A stretch of 33,184 nt of DNA from Granulosicoccus sp. (lineage in GTDB: Bacteria; Pseudomonadota; Gammaproteobacteria; Granulosicoccales; Granulosicoccaceae): the NCBI GenBank assembly GCA_023301795.1, contig JALZVU010000191.1, positions 1 through 33,184 of the forward strand, given 5' to 3'. The notes below the pieces were generated by a model that saw only the letters and a list, made by a program, of their open reading frames with translations, ran no database searches and was not told the origin of the DNA. The first letter of the stretch is position 1, and the number at the start of each line of letters is the position of its first letter. A program made the translations under genes and the position numbers. Below are positions 15,301 through 23,644 of this stretch, in pieces.

Positions 15301-16851
15301 ATGATTCATGACGATTTTAGTCTGGCGGCAGCCAGATATCCCGACAATATTGCGCTTTGGAGCGAAGAGCAGGTACTTAGCTACAAGGAGTTAGATCAAC
15401 TCACTAGCTCACTAAGTGCTTGGCTGAACGATAGCTTGCCTGGGCACGGACATCGTGTTGCTGTATTAATGCCCAAGTCTACTGATGCAATAATTGCGAT
15501 CATCGCAGTGCTCAAATCAGCTAATACGTATGTACCACTCAGTGAAAGCTGGTCGCAGGGACGATTATCAAAAATATGTGAAGACAGTCAATTCAGCTTT
15601 GTACTGACTTCCATCGATATGTCGGGTTTACCGGTGCACGAACAAAACACCTTAATGACAGGTACAGCGCAATGGCGCGAAGCAATCCACTACACACCAA
15701 CAAGCAACTATTCGGCACCGCCTGTTGCTGAAACATCGCTTGCCTATATACTCTACACATCGGGATCAACCGGTACGCCTAAAGGTGTTTGCGTGTCTCA
15801 CCGAGCCGCTTATCATTTTCCTAATTGGGCGAAATCCGAGTTCGCAATGAATGATCAGGATCGTGTCGCTTCTGTTTCCCCGTTAACATTTGATCTTACA
15901 ACCTTTGATATGTTTGCCACATTGGCAGCCGGCGCCGCCCTATACCTTGTGCCAGAGAAGCTTAAGGTGTTTCCTGCGCGCTTATCTGAGTTTTTACAAA
16001 ACCATCAAATAACAATTATCTACGCAGTGCCTTCAACCTTGATTTTGCTTATGCAACGAGGAAAGCTAGACAGTCGAAATCTGAAGTCTATGAAGAATGT
16101 GTTGTTCGCTGGCGAAGAATTTCCAGTTGCACAATTCAAGCAGCTAAGACAATTGTTACCAGCTCACATCGACTATTGCAATTTATATGGACCAACAGAA
16201 ACTAATGTGTGTACCTACTATCGTGTGCCTGAGACATTAGACCTGGCAACAATGCCTATTGGCTGCGCGTTACCTGAAACACATTTGTTTCTACGCAATG
16301 AATCTGTAGATGCTAGCAATGTATCCACAGGAGAGCTCTGCGTTGCGGGCCCAACGGTGATGAATGGATATCACGCGCGCAACGATTCAGCTGCCAACTA
16401 TTTTCTAAATGATCCACACGATATAGAACGTCAAGCTTACGCTACAGGTGATCAAGTCAGCTTTTCTACAGATGGAATTTTGAACTACCACGGCAGGCTT
16501 GATAAAATGGTAAAAATATGGGGTTATCGTGTTGAGCTAGGTGAGATTGAATCGTGCTTGCGAGAATTAGATAATGTGGCACAGGCAGCAGTTGTTAAAC
16601 GCCAAAAGCTAGAATCAGCAGGCGAAGAATTAGTCGCGTTTGTAAGCATGCAAAACAGCAAAGCCAACAACGATGAAACTGCATCCAGCGTTTTTACCAA
16701 AGTAGCTTTTGCACACTGCAAACAAAACTTACCCTCTTATATGGTGCCAAAACACATTAATATACTTGAAACGCTACCACTAAACGGTACGGGTAAAATA
16801 GACCGCTTACAACTTGAAACGCTTGTCAATCAACTAAACCTAAATACATGA
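15301..16851 (+). CDS. Stand-alone amino acid adenylation enzyme, predicted L-proline-specific
   Basis: This 516-residue AMP-forming adenylation enzyme should activate an amino acid and load it on the downstream carrier protein. Core motifs are present: A3 YTSGSTGTPKG (about residues 151-161), A4 FDLTTFDMF, A5 NLYGPTETNVC, A7 YATGDQVSF, A8 GRLDKMVKIWGYRVELGEIE and A10 LNGTGKIDR. Reading the pocket positions by eye against PheA gives D-L-F-Y-L-A-L-V-C-K. As I recall, stand-alone prolyl-AMP ligases such as PltF, PigI and RedM carry DLxYLALVCK. There is no fused condensation or carrier domain. The carrier gene follows 13 bases after the stop. No clear ribosome site precedes the ATG. A DltA-like enzyme is the main alternative, but the code argues for proline. 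Confidence 0.8.
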   Translation: MIHDDFSLAAARYPDNIALWSEEQVLSYKELDQLTSSLSAWLNDSLPGHGHRVAVLMPKSTDAIIAIIAVLKSANTYVPLSESWSQGRLSKICEDSQFSFVLTSIDMSGLPVHEQNTLMTGTAQWREAIHYTPTSNYSAPPVAETSLAYILYTSGSTGTPKGVCVSHRAAYHFPNWAKSEFAMNDQDRVASVSPLTFDLTTFDMFATLAAGAALYLVPEKLKVFPARLSEFLQNHQITIIYAVPSTLILLMQRGKLDSRNLKSMKNVLFAGEEFPVAQFKQLRQLLPAHIDYCNLYGPTETNVCTYYRVPETLDLATMPIGCALPETHLFLRNESVDASNVSTGELCVAGPTVMNGYHARNDSAANYFLNDPHDIERQAYATGDQVSFSTDGILNYHGRLDKMVKIWGYRVELGEIESCLRELDNVAQAAVVKRQKLESAGEELVAFVSMQNSKANNDETASSVFTKVAFAHCKQNLPSYMVPKHINILETLPLNGTGKIDRLQLETLVNQLNLNT

Positions 16852-16864
16852 TAAATAGCTCTAA

Positions 16865-17140
16865 ATGACACAACTAACCACACATGAACGTATTATCAAT
16901 TTGATATGCAACGACGTTGCCGTAGGTTTATCAGCTGATGAAGTTTCCAACGAATCTTCATTGTTTGATGACTTGAGTCTAGATTCTATCCAACTGGTCG
17001 AACTCTTCACTAAGTTGGAGGCCGAATTTTCAATCGAACTAGATGACGATGATCTAGATTTTCAGTACTTTGCGTCAATTAATTCTCTTGCTGGGTTTGT
17101 AGATACTATGGTGGCAGCCGGCAACGGGGATGGGTCCTAG
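16865..17140 (+). CDS. Stand-alone peptidyl/acyl carrier protein
   Basis: This 91-residue acidic carrier protein has its phosphopantetheine attachment site at Ser41 in the motif DLSLDSIQLVEL. Helix two continues as FTKLEAEFSIELDDDDL. Size and position, 13 bases after the adenylation gene, match the PltL/RedO/PigG type of discrete carrier that holds proline while it is oxidised. No phosphopantetheinyl transferase gene is recognised in the window, so one encoded elsewhere would be needed. Confidence 0.88.
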   Translation: MTQLTTHERIINLICNDVAVGLSADEVSNESSLFDDLSLDSIQLVELFTKLEAEFSIELDDDDLDFQYFASINSLAGFVDTMVAAGNGDGS

Positions 17141-17146
17141 CAAGGC

Positions 17147-17170
17147 GCTGACTCTATTTAAGTAGTCAGC
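17147..17170. terminator. Stem-loop between convergent carrier and hydrolase genes
   Basis: GCTGACT (17147-17153) and AGTCAGC (17164-17170) form a perfect 7-bp stem with a 10-base loop in the 50-base gap between two convergent genes. ATTTT follows on the plus strand but is short, so it may be a weak bidirectional terminator. The location between two stop codons is the main support. Confidence 0.5.
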
Positions 17171-17190
17171 ATTTTCAGAACATAAGCAAT

Positions 17191-18078
17191 CTAAATGGGT
17201 TTGTTGATATAAATACTGCTGGTCCGAACAACATACCTTTCCACTAACCAAGCTGATATAGAATCGGTCAGTAGCTGTCTATCTTGTGTCAAAGGAAAGA
17301 CGTGGTCTGCGTCTTTCAGATAGAGTATTTGCATGTTGTCGCCAAATGTGATCTCTGGAAATGCATCTGAATGCTGATCTTTATAATTGTATGGCCAACT
17401 GCCGGTAAAAATACATAGATTACTAGCATCCCTATCAATAAATTTTTGATACTCCAGCGCTGTTTTCTTACGATCAGGCACTGTCCATCTGAACGGGATG
17501 GTGATGGATTCGAAATTTGGTATCGCGTTTTTATTTCGAAATTTATCTACATAAGCTTTAATGGTAGACAATCTGGATACCCAGGCACGTTTTCTGAATA
17601 ACTTGGGTATCTCTCGATTTATTAGTGCATTAAAATAGTAACGCGGTGTCTTAAAGTAATAACCATCAATACCAACGGCGCCCACGATACGCGTATCTGC
17701 TAGCATTGCCCGGTGAGCATTGTCAGCTCCTGTGCATATTCCCATTACCACAAACTTCTGTTCGTTGAATTCGCTTTGCAAATAATCCATTGCGGCTTGA
17801 ACATCTTCGATTTGTTGTCTGCCTCTTGCAAGACTGTCACTACGCCTTTCACTATCACCAATTCCTGATATGTCAAAGCGAAACGTGTTAAACCCGATGC
17901 CACTAAAGTGTCTGGCTAGCCGTACGTACAGCCGATAAGGACCAACATTAGGCAGTAGGCCAGAATTCAGCAGAAGCACCACAGGACGTCTTTGCAGTTC
18001 GTTATCTGCCTTTGTAGCATCCGTGTAAACACCGACTAAAGCTGACTGTGTGCCAAAATTACAAGCAATTTCACGCAT
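17191..18078 (-). CDS. Alpha/beta hydrolase with a cysteine at the nucleophile position
   Basis: This 295-residue alpha/beta-hydrolase fold protein has no evident signal peptide. The strand-and-turn FRFDISGIGDSERR (about residues 66-79) precedes the nucleophile elbow VVMGICTGADNAH, where Cys115 replaces the usual Ser (G-x-C-x-G). A candidate catalytic His lies in KDADHVFPLT near the C terminus. Cys nucleophiles occur in dienelactone hydrolases, and GxC elbows also occur, as I recall, in exosortase-associated hydrolases. It overlaps the NRPS gene by eight bases and is last in that operon, so a role in releasing, transferring or editing the NRPS product is likely. The reaction is unknown. Confidence 0.75.
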   Translation of the reverse strand: MREIACNFGTQSALVGVYTDATKADNELQRRPVVLLLNSGLLPNVGPYRLYVRLARHFSGIGFNTFRFDISGIGDSERRSDSLARGRQQIEDVQAAMDYLQSEFNEQKFVVMGICTGADNAHRAMLADTRIVGAVGIDGYYFKTPRYYFNALINREIPKLFRKRAWVSRLSTIKAYVDKFRNKNAIPNFESITIPFRWTVPDRKKTALEYQKFIDRDASNLCIFTGSWPYNYKDQHSDAFPEITFGDNMQILYLKDADHVFPLTQDRQLLTDSISAWLVERYVVRTSSIYINKPI

Positions 18079-21000
18079 TTGCTTTTTCCATGATGCTTTT
18101 AACTATGTGAAACACACTTTTGCCAGGCAACCAAGCCAATAAATCGTCGTAAGTTTGAATAGCCGAAATATTGTCATTAACCTGTCCAAGCACCAAACGT
18201 TTGGCGACGCGATTCAGATTTCCTGCTAGCGCTGTAAAATGTGGAGATTGCTCATTGATAACTAGGTGCACGGTTGCACATTTTTCTAGAAGAGGGCCAT
18301 TTAGTAGTTCTAGTTTCTCTAGATCACGCCGTACTTTCGCACTGCAATGAAACCCCAAAATTTCACGCTCGGATTCATTGACAATATTTTTCTGGAGACC
18401 TTTCGGATTCTCTATCAAATGTAGGTATCTTTTTTCGAATAGACTAATATACTCACGGCTGCTGATCACTGGCTCCCACAGAATAAACTTATCAACTGTC
18501 ACGTTTGACAAGCTAGCAGCCAGTGTTGCTCCGTATCGAAAGCCAACGATTGATAGTTCTTTAAAGCCTGAAACTTCGATCAACTTCTGGGCTGCTGTGG
18601 CTATATCCTGTTGCCAACGCTCTGGGCTGCCGTCTTCATCGTCACCCCAGGAATTGCCACATCCAAAATAATCAAACCGCAAAACATAATAACCTTCCGC
18701 GGCGAGCAAGGAGGCCAGACGGTGATATCCCCATGCAATGTTGTTGGCTTCGGTGAATATCGAATTACACAGTAGAACCGCACCACGTGGGGATTGAGCT
18801 TGCGACGGCTCATGCAGTCGTGCATATAACTCGTCGTTAGCAAAGAAAAACGTTTTCATTCGCGGAAGAGACTGTTTGTTTGAAGAGGTAACAGGCTCCA
18901 CAGTTTCATCGTCAAAATCTTTCAGTAACTCACGTATGGTGCCTGATGCCATAGCAACAGGATCTATCTTTATGCGCAATTCTTTTCGTATTCTGGCCAA
19001 CACCTGCATTGCGAGCAGCGAATGCCCGCCGAGATCAAAAAACGTCTGATTTACCGGTACCGTTTCGAGTTGCAGTACATCTGTCCAGATATCAGCCACA
19101 GATTTTTCCAGGCGCGTTTGGGCGACCAACAAGTTCGACTTTGTATGTAGGCTCTCTGTTAACGAGATTGCTTTTGACTGTCTGTCTAACTTTCCGTTTG
19201 GTGTCAACGGTAGCGTGTCCAGATAAATCAGGTTCTGTGGGACCATGTAAATAGGGAGGGCCTGTTTCAGGCTGTCGCGTAGCTGATCAATGATGTCACT
19301 CGCTGGCTCATCCGTCTCAAAACAGGCGACTAAACGCTGATCTCCGTTACTATCCAACAGAACAGTGGCCATAGATTGTTTTATAGCGGGGTGAGCATTC
19401 ATTTGGAATTCAATTTCACCCAACTCAATGCGGTGTCCGCGCACCTTTACCTGGTTATCTAGCCTGCCAATGCATTCAATGTTGCCATCAGAGCGATACC
19501 GTGCTGCATCTCCTGTGGCGTAAACTAGCTCTTCAGTATTAAATGGGTTTTGGGTATATTTTTCCCGGGTTAGCGCTTCTCGCCCCAGATACCCAAGCGT
19601 CACCCCGGTGCCGCCAATGTACAACTCCCCCACCCCTCCGGGACACACAAGTTGTTTGTGCTTGTTTAAGATGTATAAGGTGGTATTGTCAATAGGCTTG
19701 CCAATCGCGATACGAGCCTCTGTCTGGGTCACCTGGTAACAACTCGACCAAACGGTTGTCTCTGTTGGGCCGTACATATTCCACAACTCAGCCGTACGCA
19801 CACGAAGTTCGTCAGCTAGATCAGGGGGCATAGCTTCCCCGCCGCACAAGGCCTTAAGGGAGGTGTTGCCACGCCAACCAGCGTTGATAAGCATTCGCCA
19901 AGTCACGGGGGTGGCTTGCATTATCGTAGCCTGTTCACTAACCAGAAGCTGTGAAAGGCGTTCTCCATCAACAGCATCATCACGAGAGGCCAAAATACAG
20001 GTAGCACCACAAAACAAGGGTAGCCATATCTCAAGTACCGCTATATCAAACGATAATGTAGTGAGTGCAAGCAAGCGATCATTCTCACTCAGGCCGGGTT
20101 TCTTTTGCATACTGCAAAGAAAATTGACCAGATTTTTGTGACTGACAGTAACGCCTTTTGGCTTGCCCGTGGAGCCAGATGTATAGATGAGGTAAGCAGT
20201 GTTTTCGCAAGTGTGACCCTCTGGCATCGCTATGGCCGATTCGCTCAAATTGTTTATCTCAACCTGGAGCTCGTCGAGTACGATAGCCTTAGCGCCAGTA
20301 TTGGGAAAACGTTTTAGTATGTCCGAATGGCAAACCAAATAGCGAGTTTGCGAGTCTGTCATCGTATGGGTAATGCGATCATCAGGATACTCATGATCGA
20401 TTGGCAGGTATGCCGCACCCGCTTTAAGGATAGCCAGTGCGGCTATGACCATATCAAGAGACCGATGGAGGCACATTGCCACTACATCGCCAGACTTAAC
20501 CCCGAGTTGTTGCAGAAAACAGGCCAACTGATTAGAGCGTGTATCCAACTCCTGATAGCTTAGCGATGTACCTTCACATCTAAGTGCTAGAGCTGTTGGT
20601 ACTAAGCTGCATCGATCAACTATAAGCTCATTGATCGTTTTTTCAGTTGGAAAATCCTGCTTAGTATCGTTATATTCAAGAGTAAGCTTACGCCTTAACT
20701 CATTGTCAATTAGCGTTAGGTGTTTTAGTCTTTTTTCAGGCTTGTTAACGAGCTCTTTAAGTAAGAAAATATATTTGTTCAGCAACCAATTTATCTTGGC
20801 GCTATCAAACAGTGAGCTACGGCATTCAGCCTGTATAAAACACTGACCTGCGTTTTCACGAATAGTGAACGTTAAATCATAACGAGCTCGGCATTTTTCC
20901 AACTGGATACTTTCTATAGCTATACCTTCGAAGTCCAAGTCACTTTCTTGATCAACAAGGTGTGAAAAGCGTACATCAAAGAACGGATTACGTTGATAGT

Positions 21001-22063
21001 TTCGCTCCTCATGCAGCTCTTCAACCAGTTGTTCGAAGGTTATGTCAGAGTAGCGATAGGCGTTAAAACACGTTTTCTGAACGGCTTTAAGAATTTCGCG
21101 GAAATCTTGCTCGTCATTGAGTGTTGTTCGTAATACCAGTGTGTTTAATAAGAAGCCAATCATTTTGTCGCTCCCGGGGGAGCGTCTATCGGCATAGTGT
21201 GTACCGACGGGAATATCTGTTTCACCAGTCCACAACGATAACAATATTTTACACACTGAAAGCATCGCCATGAAAAAACTGGCTTGCTGCTCATGAGCTA
21301 TTGCTCTTATGGCAATGACTAACTCATCAGGCAATGGTTTTTCTAAGCGAATACCCGCGCTTGAAGGTATAGACTCTCTATCACGATCAAGCAGCAAGCT
21401 TATTGGTTTACTATCGTTGAGTTTCTTTGCCCAGTATTTGTGTTGTCTCGCAATAGCAGTGCCGTGGCTGCGGTACTCACAAAAATCTACATAATCTGAA
21501 TACTGAACCACCAACGGTGTAATATTTAGCGGCTTGTTATGCGCGAAATGATTGTAGAATTCACTCAGCTCCAGATAGAGAATCGACTTGGATATGTGGT
21601 CGAAAATATTGTGGTGAGCCACAAATACAAACAAGTGTTCGTTACCTGTATCGGTAGAAAACAGAGTGCACCTGAAAAGTGGCGCCTCATGTAAATCGAA
21701 TGGCTGATTTATCTGATTGTTCAATACACTCTGCTGTTGTTCCGCTGACAAGTGCGCAGGCATTCTTTGCTGATTTAACAGCTGAAACTGATTTTCTGTT
21801 TCCGTAGTTGAAATTGTCTGGATTAACCGCGTAAGGCGGTCAGATTCAAGTCGGAAGCTGGTTCTTAGCGTTTCATGTCTGTTGACAACGGCTCGTAAAC
21901 TTCTCTCAAGGGCCGTCGTGTTCACTTGCCCCGTGAAACTGAAATTGCAGCTGACGTTGTAGGCCGGATTTTCTGGATTGATACAATGTAGGACGTATAG
22001 TCCCTCTTGCGCACGCGTGCTGCTAGTGGAGCGAATGTCATCGCTCTCATTTTGTATATTCAT
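18071..22063 (-). CDS. Nonribosomal peptide synthetase, C-A-PCP-alpha/beta hydrolase, predicted glycine-activating
   Basis: This is a 1330-residue single-module synthetase. The condensation domain (about residues 15-440) has HHNIFDH near residue 150 in place of HHxxxDG, so the catalytic second His and Asp are kept but the last Gly is His. The adenylation domain (about 465-965) has YTSGSTGKPKG (about 624), FDIAVLEIW, NMYGPTETTVW, YATGDAARY, GRLDNQVKVRGHRIELGEIE and PNGKLDR. The pocket residues read D-I-L-Q-L-G-M-V-W-K, differing by two conservative changes from the glycine code DILQLGLIWK. The carrier has FFDLGGHSLLAMQ with Ser1015. A C-terminal alpha/beta-hydrolase domain (from about 1069) has GFRYG at the nucleophile elbow, with Arg1176 where Ser is expected. 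There is no epimerase or canonical thioesterase. It lies between the dehydrogenase and hydrolase genes. Confidence 0.9.
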   Translation of the reverse strand: MNIQNESDDIRSTSSTRAQEGLYVLHCINPENPAYNVSCNFSFTGQVNTTALERSLRAVVNRHETLRTSFRLESDRLTRLIQTISTTETENQFQLLNQQRMPAHLSAEQQQSVLNNQINQPFDLHEAPLFRCTLFSTDTGNEHLFVFVAHHNIFDHISKSILYLELSEFYNHFAHNKPLNITPLVVQYSDYVDFCEYRSHGTAIARQHKYWAKKLNDSKPISLLLDRDRESIPSSAGIRLEKPLPDELVIAIRAIAHEQQASFFMAMLSVCKILLSLWTGETDIPVGTHYADRRSPGSDKMIGFLLNTLVLRTTLNDEQDFREILKAVQKTCFNAYRYSDITFEQLVEELHEERNYQRNPFFDVRFSHLVDQESDLDFEGIAIESIQLEKCRARYDLTFTIRENAGQCFIQAECRSSLFDSAKINWLLNKYIFLLKELVNKPEKRLKHLTLIDNELRRKLTLEYNDTKQDFPTEKTINELIVDRCSLVPTALALRCEGTSLSYQELDTRSNQLACFLQQLGVKSGDVVAMCLHRSLDMVIAALAILKAGAAYLPIDHEYPDDRITHTMTDSQTRYLVCHSDILKRFPNTGAKAIVLDELQVEINNLSESAIAMPEGHTCENTAYLIYTSGSTGKPKGVTVSHKNLVNFLCSMQKKPGLSENDRLLALTTLSFDIAVLEIWLPLFCGATCILASRDDAVDGERLSQLLVSEQATIMQATPVTWRMLINAGWRGNTSLKALCGGEAMPPDLADELRVRTAELWNMYGPTETTVWSSCYQVTQTEARIAIGKPIDNTTLYILNKHKQLVCPGGVGELYIGGTGVTLGYLGREALTREKYTQNPFNTEELVYATGDAARYRSDGNIECIGRLDNQVKVRGHRIELGEIEFQMNAHPAIKQSMATVLLDSNGDQRLVACFETDEPASDIIDQLRDSLKQALPIYMVPQNLIYLDTLPLTPNGKLDRQSKAISLTESLHTKSNLLVAQTRLEKSVADIWTDVLQLETVPVNQTFFDLGGHSLLAMQVLARIRKELRIKIDPVAMASGTIRELLKDFDDETVEPVTSSNKQSLPRMKTFFFANDELYARLHEPSQAQSPRGAVLLCNSIFTEANNIAWGYHRLASLLAAEGYYVLRFDYFGCGNSWGDDEDGSPERWQQDIATAAQKLIEVSGFKELSIVGFRYGATLAASLSNVTVDKFILWEPVISSREYISLFEKRYLHLIENPKGLQKNIVNESEREILGFHCSAKVRRDLEKLELLNGPLLEKCATVHLVINEQSPHFTALAGNLNRVAKRLVLGQVNDNISAIQTYDDLLAWLPGKSVFHIVKSIMEKANA

Positions 22064-22126
22064 AGCTTAACGTGCACCGTTACCGTTGTGCTGGGGATGC
22101 ATACATCGGATACACTAAGCGACGAT

Positions 22127-23383
22127 CTACCAATACGTTTCTGACATGCGAGTCATGTCAAAACCCAAAGCCGATTTTCCTGCATAGAGCACACATTCGT
22201 CACTGGTTGCTGGCATTAGCCCTCCACAACGAGCATCGCGGTAGTGTCTTTCAAGAGGAAGTCGTTTTGCTATCGTAGCTCCACCGCACAACCGCATAGC
22301 CTGAGAAGCCAAATGTGGTGCTAATTCCCCCACTAGGTACTTTGAGCGATGCACCGCTTCATTAGTTTCTATCGTGCCAGGGTTTTCATCAACTTGTCTG
22401 GCCGCGTCGTAAACTACAGTACGGCATGACTCCATTGCTATGGAAAGCTCGCCAACTTGATGCTGGACTTGTTCGCTGCTGATCACCGACTCATCAGTGC
22501 CTGGTTTGTTTTTATTTTTTAAGTAGCTTGTCATGAAATCAAACGTGACACTGCATATACCTAAATAGACGCCAATGTATCCTGCTATTGTCCAGTGTGG
22601 CTCTCTAACCAGCTTCAGCATACCGAGCCCTTGTGTACCAAGAAACAAGCGGTCAGTAGGCACAAAGACGTCTTTCAAGTGCATCATGTTTGTGTTGGTA
22701 GCTCGCATTCCAAGCGTGTCCCAGATCACCTGGATTTCTATCCCCGGATTCTCAGCCTCTATGACGAAAAACGACAGATCAGGAAACTCACCATTCGCGC
22801 CTTCTTTTTTTGCGGCAGTGACGTAGTAATCTGCAAAGCCAGACATTGACACCCATGATTTGAGTCCATTGATAATGTACCCTTCGTCCGTTTTGCGGTA
22901 AGTGGACTTCAACTTACTGAAATGTGCACCGATACCGGGTTCCGAGTTCGCCGAAGCGAAGAGTTTTTGGTTTTCAACAATCTCTTTAAATGCCCAATCT
23001 CTGAAATTGTTGAGTACTTCGCCTCGTTTGCCTGATAACGCGCCCACCTTCGCTTCTGCTAATGTACCAGCCGCGATGTTATGCATATTAAAAGCCAAGG
23101 CGGTAGAGGCATCTCCCATCGCAAGTTGCTCTAAGGCTTTGGTGTATGTCAAAAAATCCGCACCAATTCCGCCTTTGTCTTTTGGAACCATAAGAGAGAG
23201 CAAGCCACTTTCGCGCAGCTCCTTAAAATTTTCCACAGGAAACTCTCGTGTGGCATCGTAATGTGCGGCACGTTCGCTGAATCCTATTGACAGAAACTTG
23301 CAGTGATCAATTATGGCGCTCGAACTCGATTCAGAATTTAGCGGTGGCGCACTGTGCTCCACCTGTGGGCTGGATTGAGTCAT
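22127..23383 (-). CDS. Acyl-CoA dehydrogenase-like flavoprotein, candidate prolyl-PCP dehydrogenase
   Basis: This 418-residue FAD enzyme has the acyl-CoA dehydrogenase fold: an N-terminal helical domain, a middle beta domain around INGLKSWVSMSGFADYYVTA (about residues 190-215) with NTNMMHLKDVFVPTDRLFLG after it, and a C-terminal helical domain with CGGATIAKRLPLERHYRDAR. The usual EGT(S)xIQ catalytic-glutamate segment is replaced by LMPATSDECVL, so the base is not at the MCAD position. A Glu in LVREPHW lies in the helix where isovaleryl-CoA dehydrogenase, and probably the prolyl-PCP dehydrogenases, carry it; this is my alignment by eye. It is first in the NRPS operon, 63 bases before the synthetase. 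The context suggests PltE/RedW-like oxidation of prolyl-PCP to pyrrolyl-PCP. The N terminus is about 20 residues longer than usual. Confidence 0.75.
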   Translation of the reverse strand: MTQSSPQVEHSAPPLNSESSSSAIIDHCKFLSIGFSERAAHYDATREFPVENFKELRESGLLSLMVPKDKGGIGADFLTYTKALEQLAMGDASTALAFNMHNIAAGTLAEAKVGALSGKRGEVLNNFRDWAFKEIVENQKLFASANSEPGIGAHFSKLKSTYRKTDEGYIINGLKSWVSMSGFADYYVTAAKKEGANGEFPDLSFFVIEAENPGIEIQVIWDTLGMRATNTNMMHLKDVFVPTDRLFLGTQGLGMLKLVREPHWTIAGYIGVYLGICSVTFDFMTSYLKNKNKPGTDESVISSEQVQHQVGELSIAMESCRTVVYDAARQVDENPGTIETNEAVHRSKYLVGELAPHLASQAMRLCGGATIAKRLPLERHYRDARCGGLMPATSDECVLYAGKSALGFDMTRMSETYW

Positions 23384-23644
23384 ATTCTAAAAAGCTCTTG
23401 GTCAAAAGGGCGTCTGGTTGGCGTATTTCGTACAACGTGTCCCACTTACCTACGACACCAGCGAATGCCTCTACTCATTCAGACGTGTGTGGATACACCG
23501 TCTTACGGTTGCTGGTTATCTGCAGAGCTTGTGGATGGTCGGCTCAGTCAACCCAATGAGAACGACGCATCTCGAATTATTGCCGGAACTCGGACCTCAA
23601 CAACAAAGAGGCAATAGTGATCAGCAACATCCTGTCTAACTTGA

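Larger units (their letters stand above)
15301..23383. other. Candidate nonribosomal peptide gene cluster, pyrrole-2-carboxyl type
   Basis: Five genes form two convergent groups: adenylation enzyme and carrier protein on the plus strand; dehydrogenase, NRPS and hydrolase on the minus strand. A stand-alone prolyl adenylation enzyme, a stand-alone PCP and an acyl-CoA-dehydrogenase-like flavoprotein are the known three-part route from L-proline to pyrrolyl-2-carboxyl-S-PCP (pyoluteorin, prodigiosin, clorobiocin pathways). The NRPS adds one C-A-PCP module with a glycine-type code and a terminal alpha/beta-hydrolase domain. Predicted product core: pyrrole-2-carbonyl-glycine or a derivative. The assignment depends on specificity codes read by eye and on the dehydrogenase acting on prolyl-PCP. 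Confidence 0.6.
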
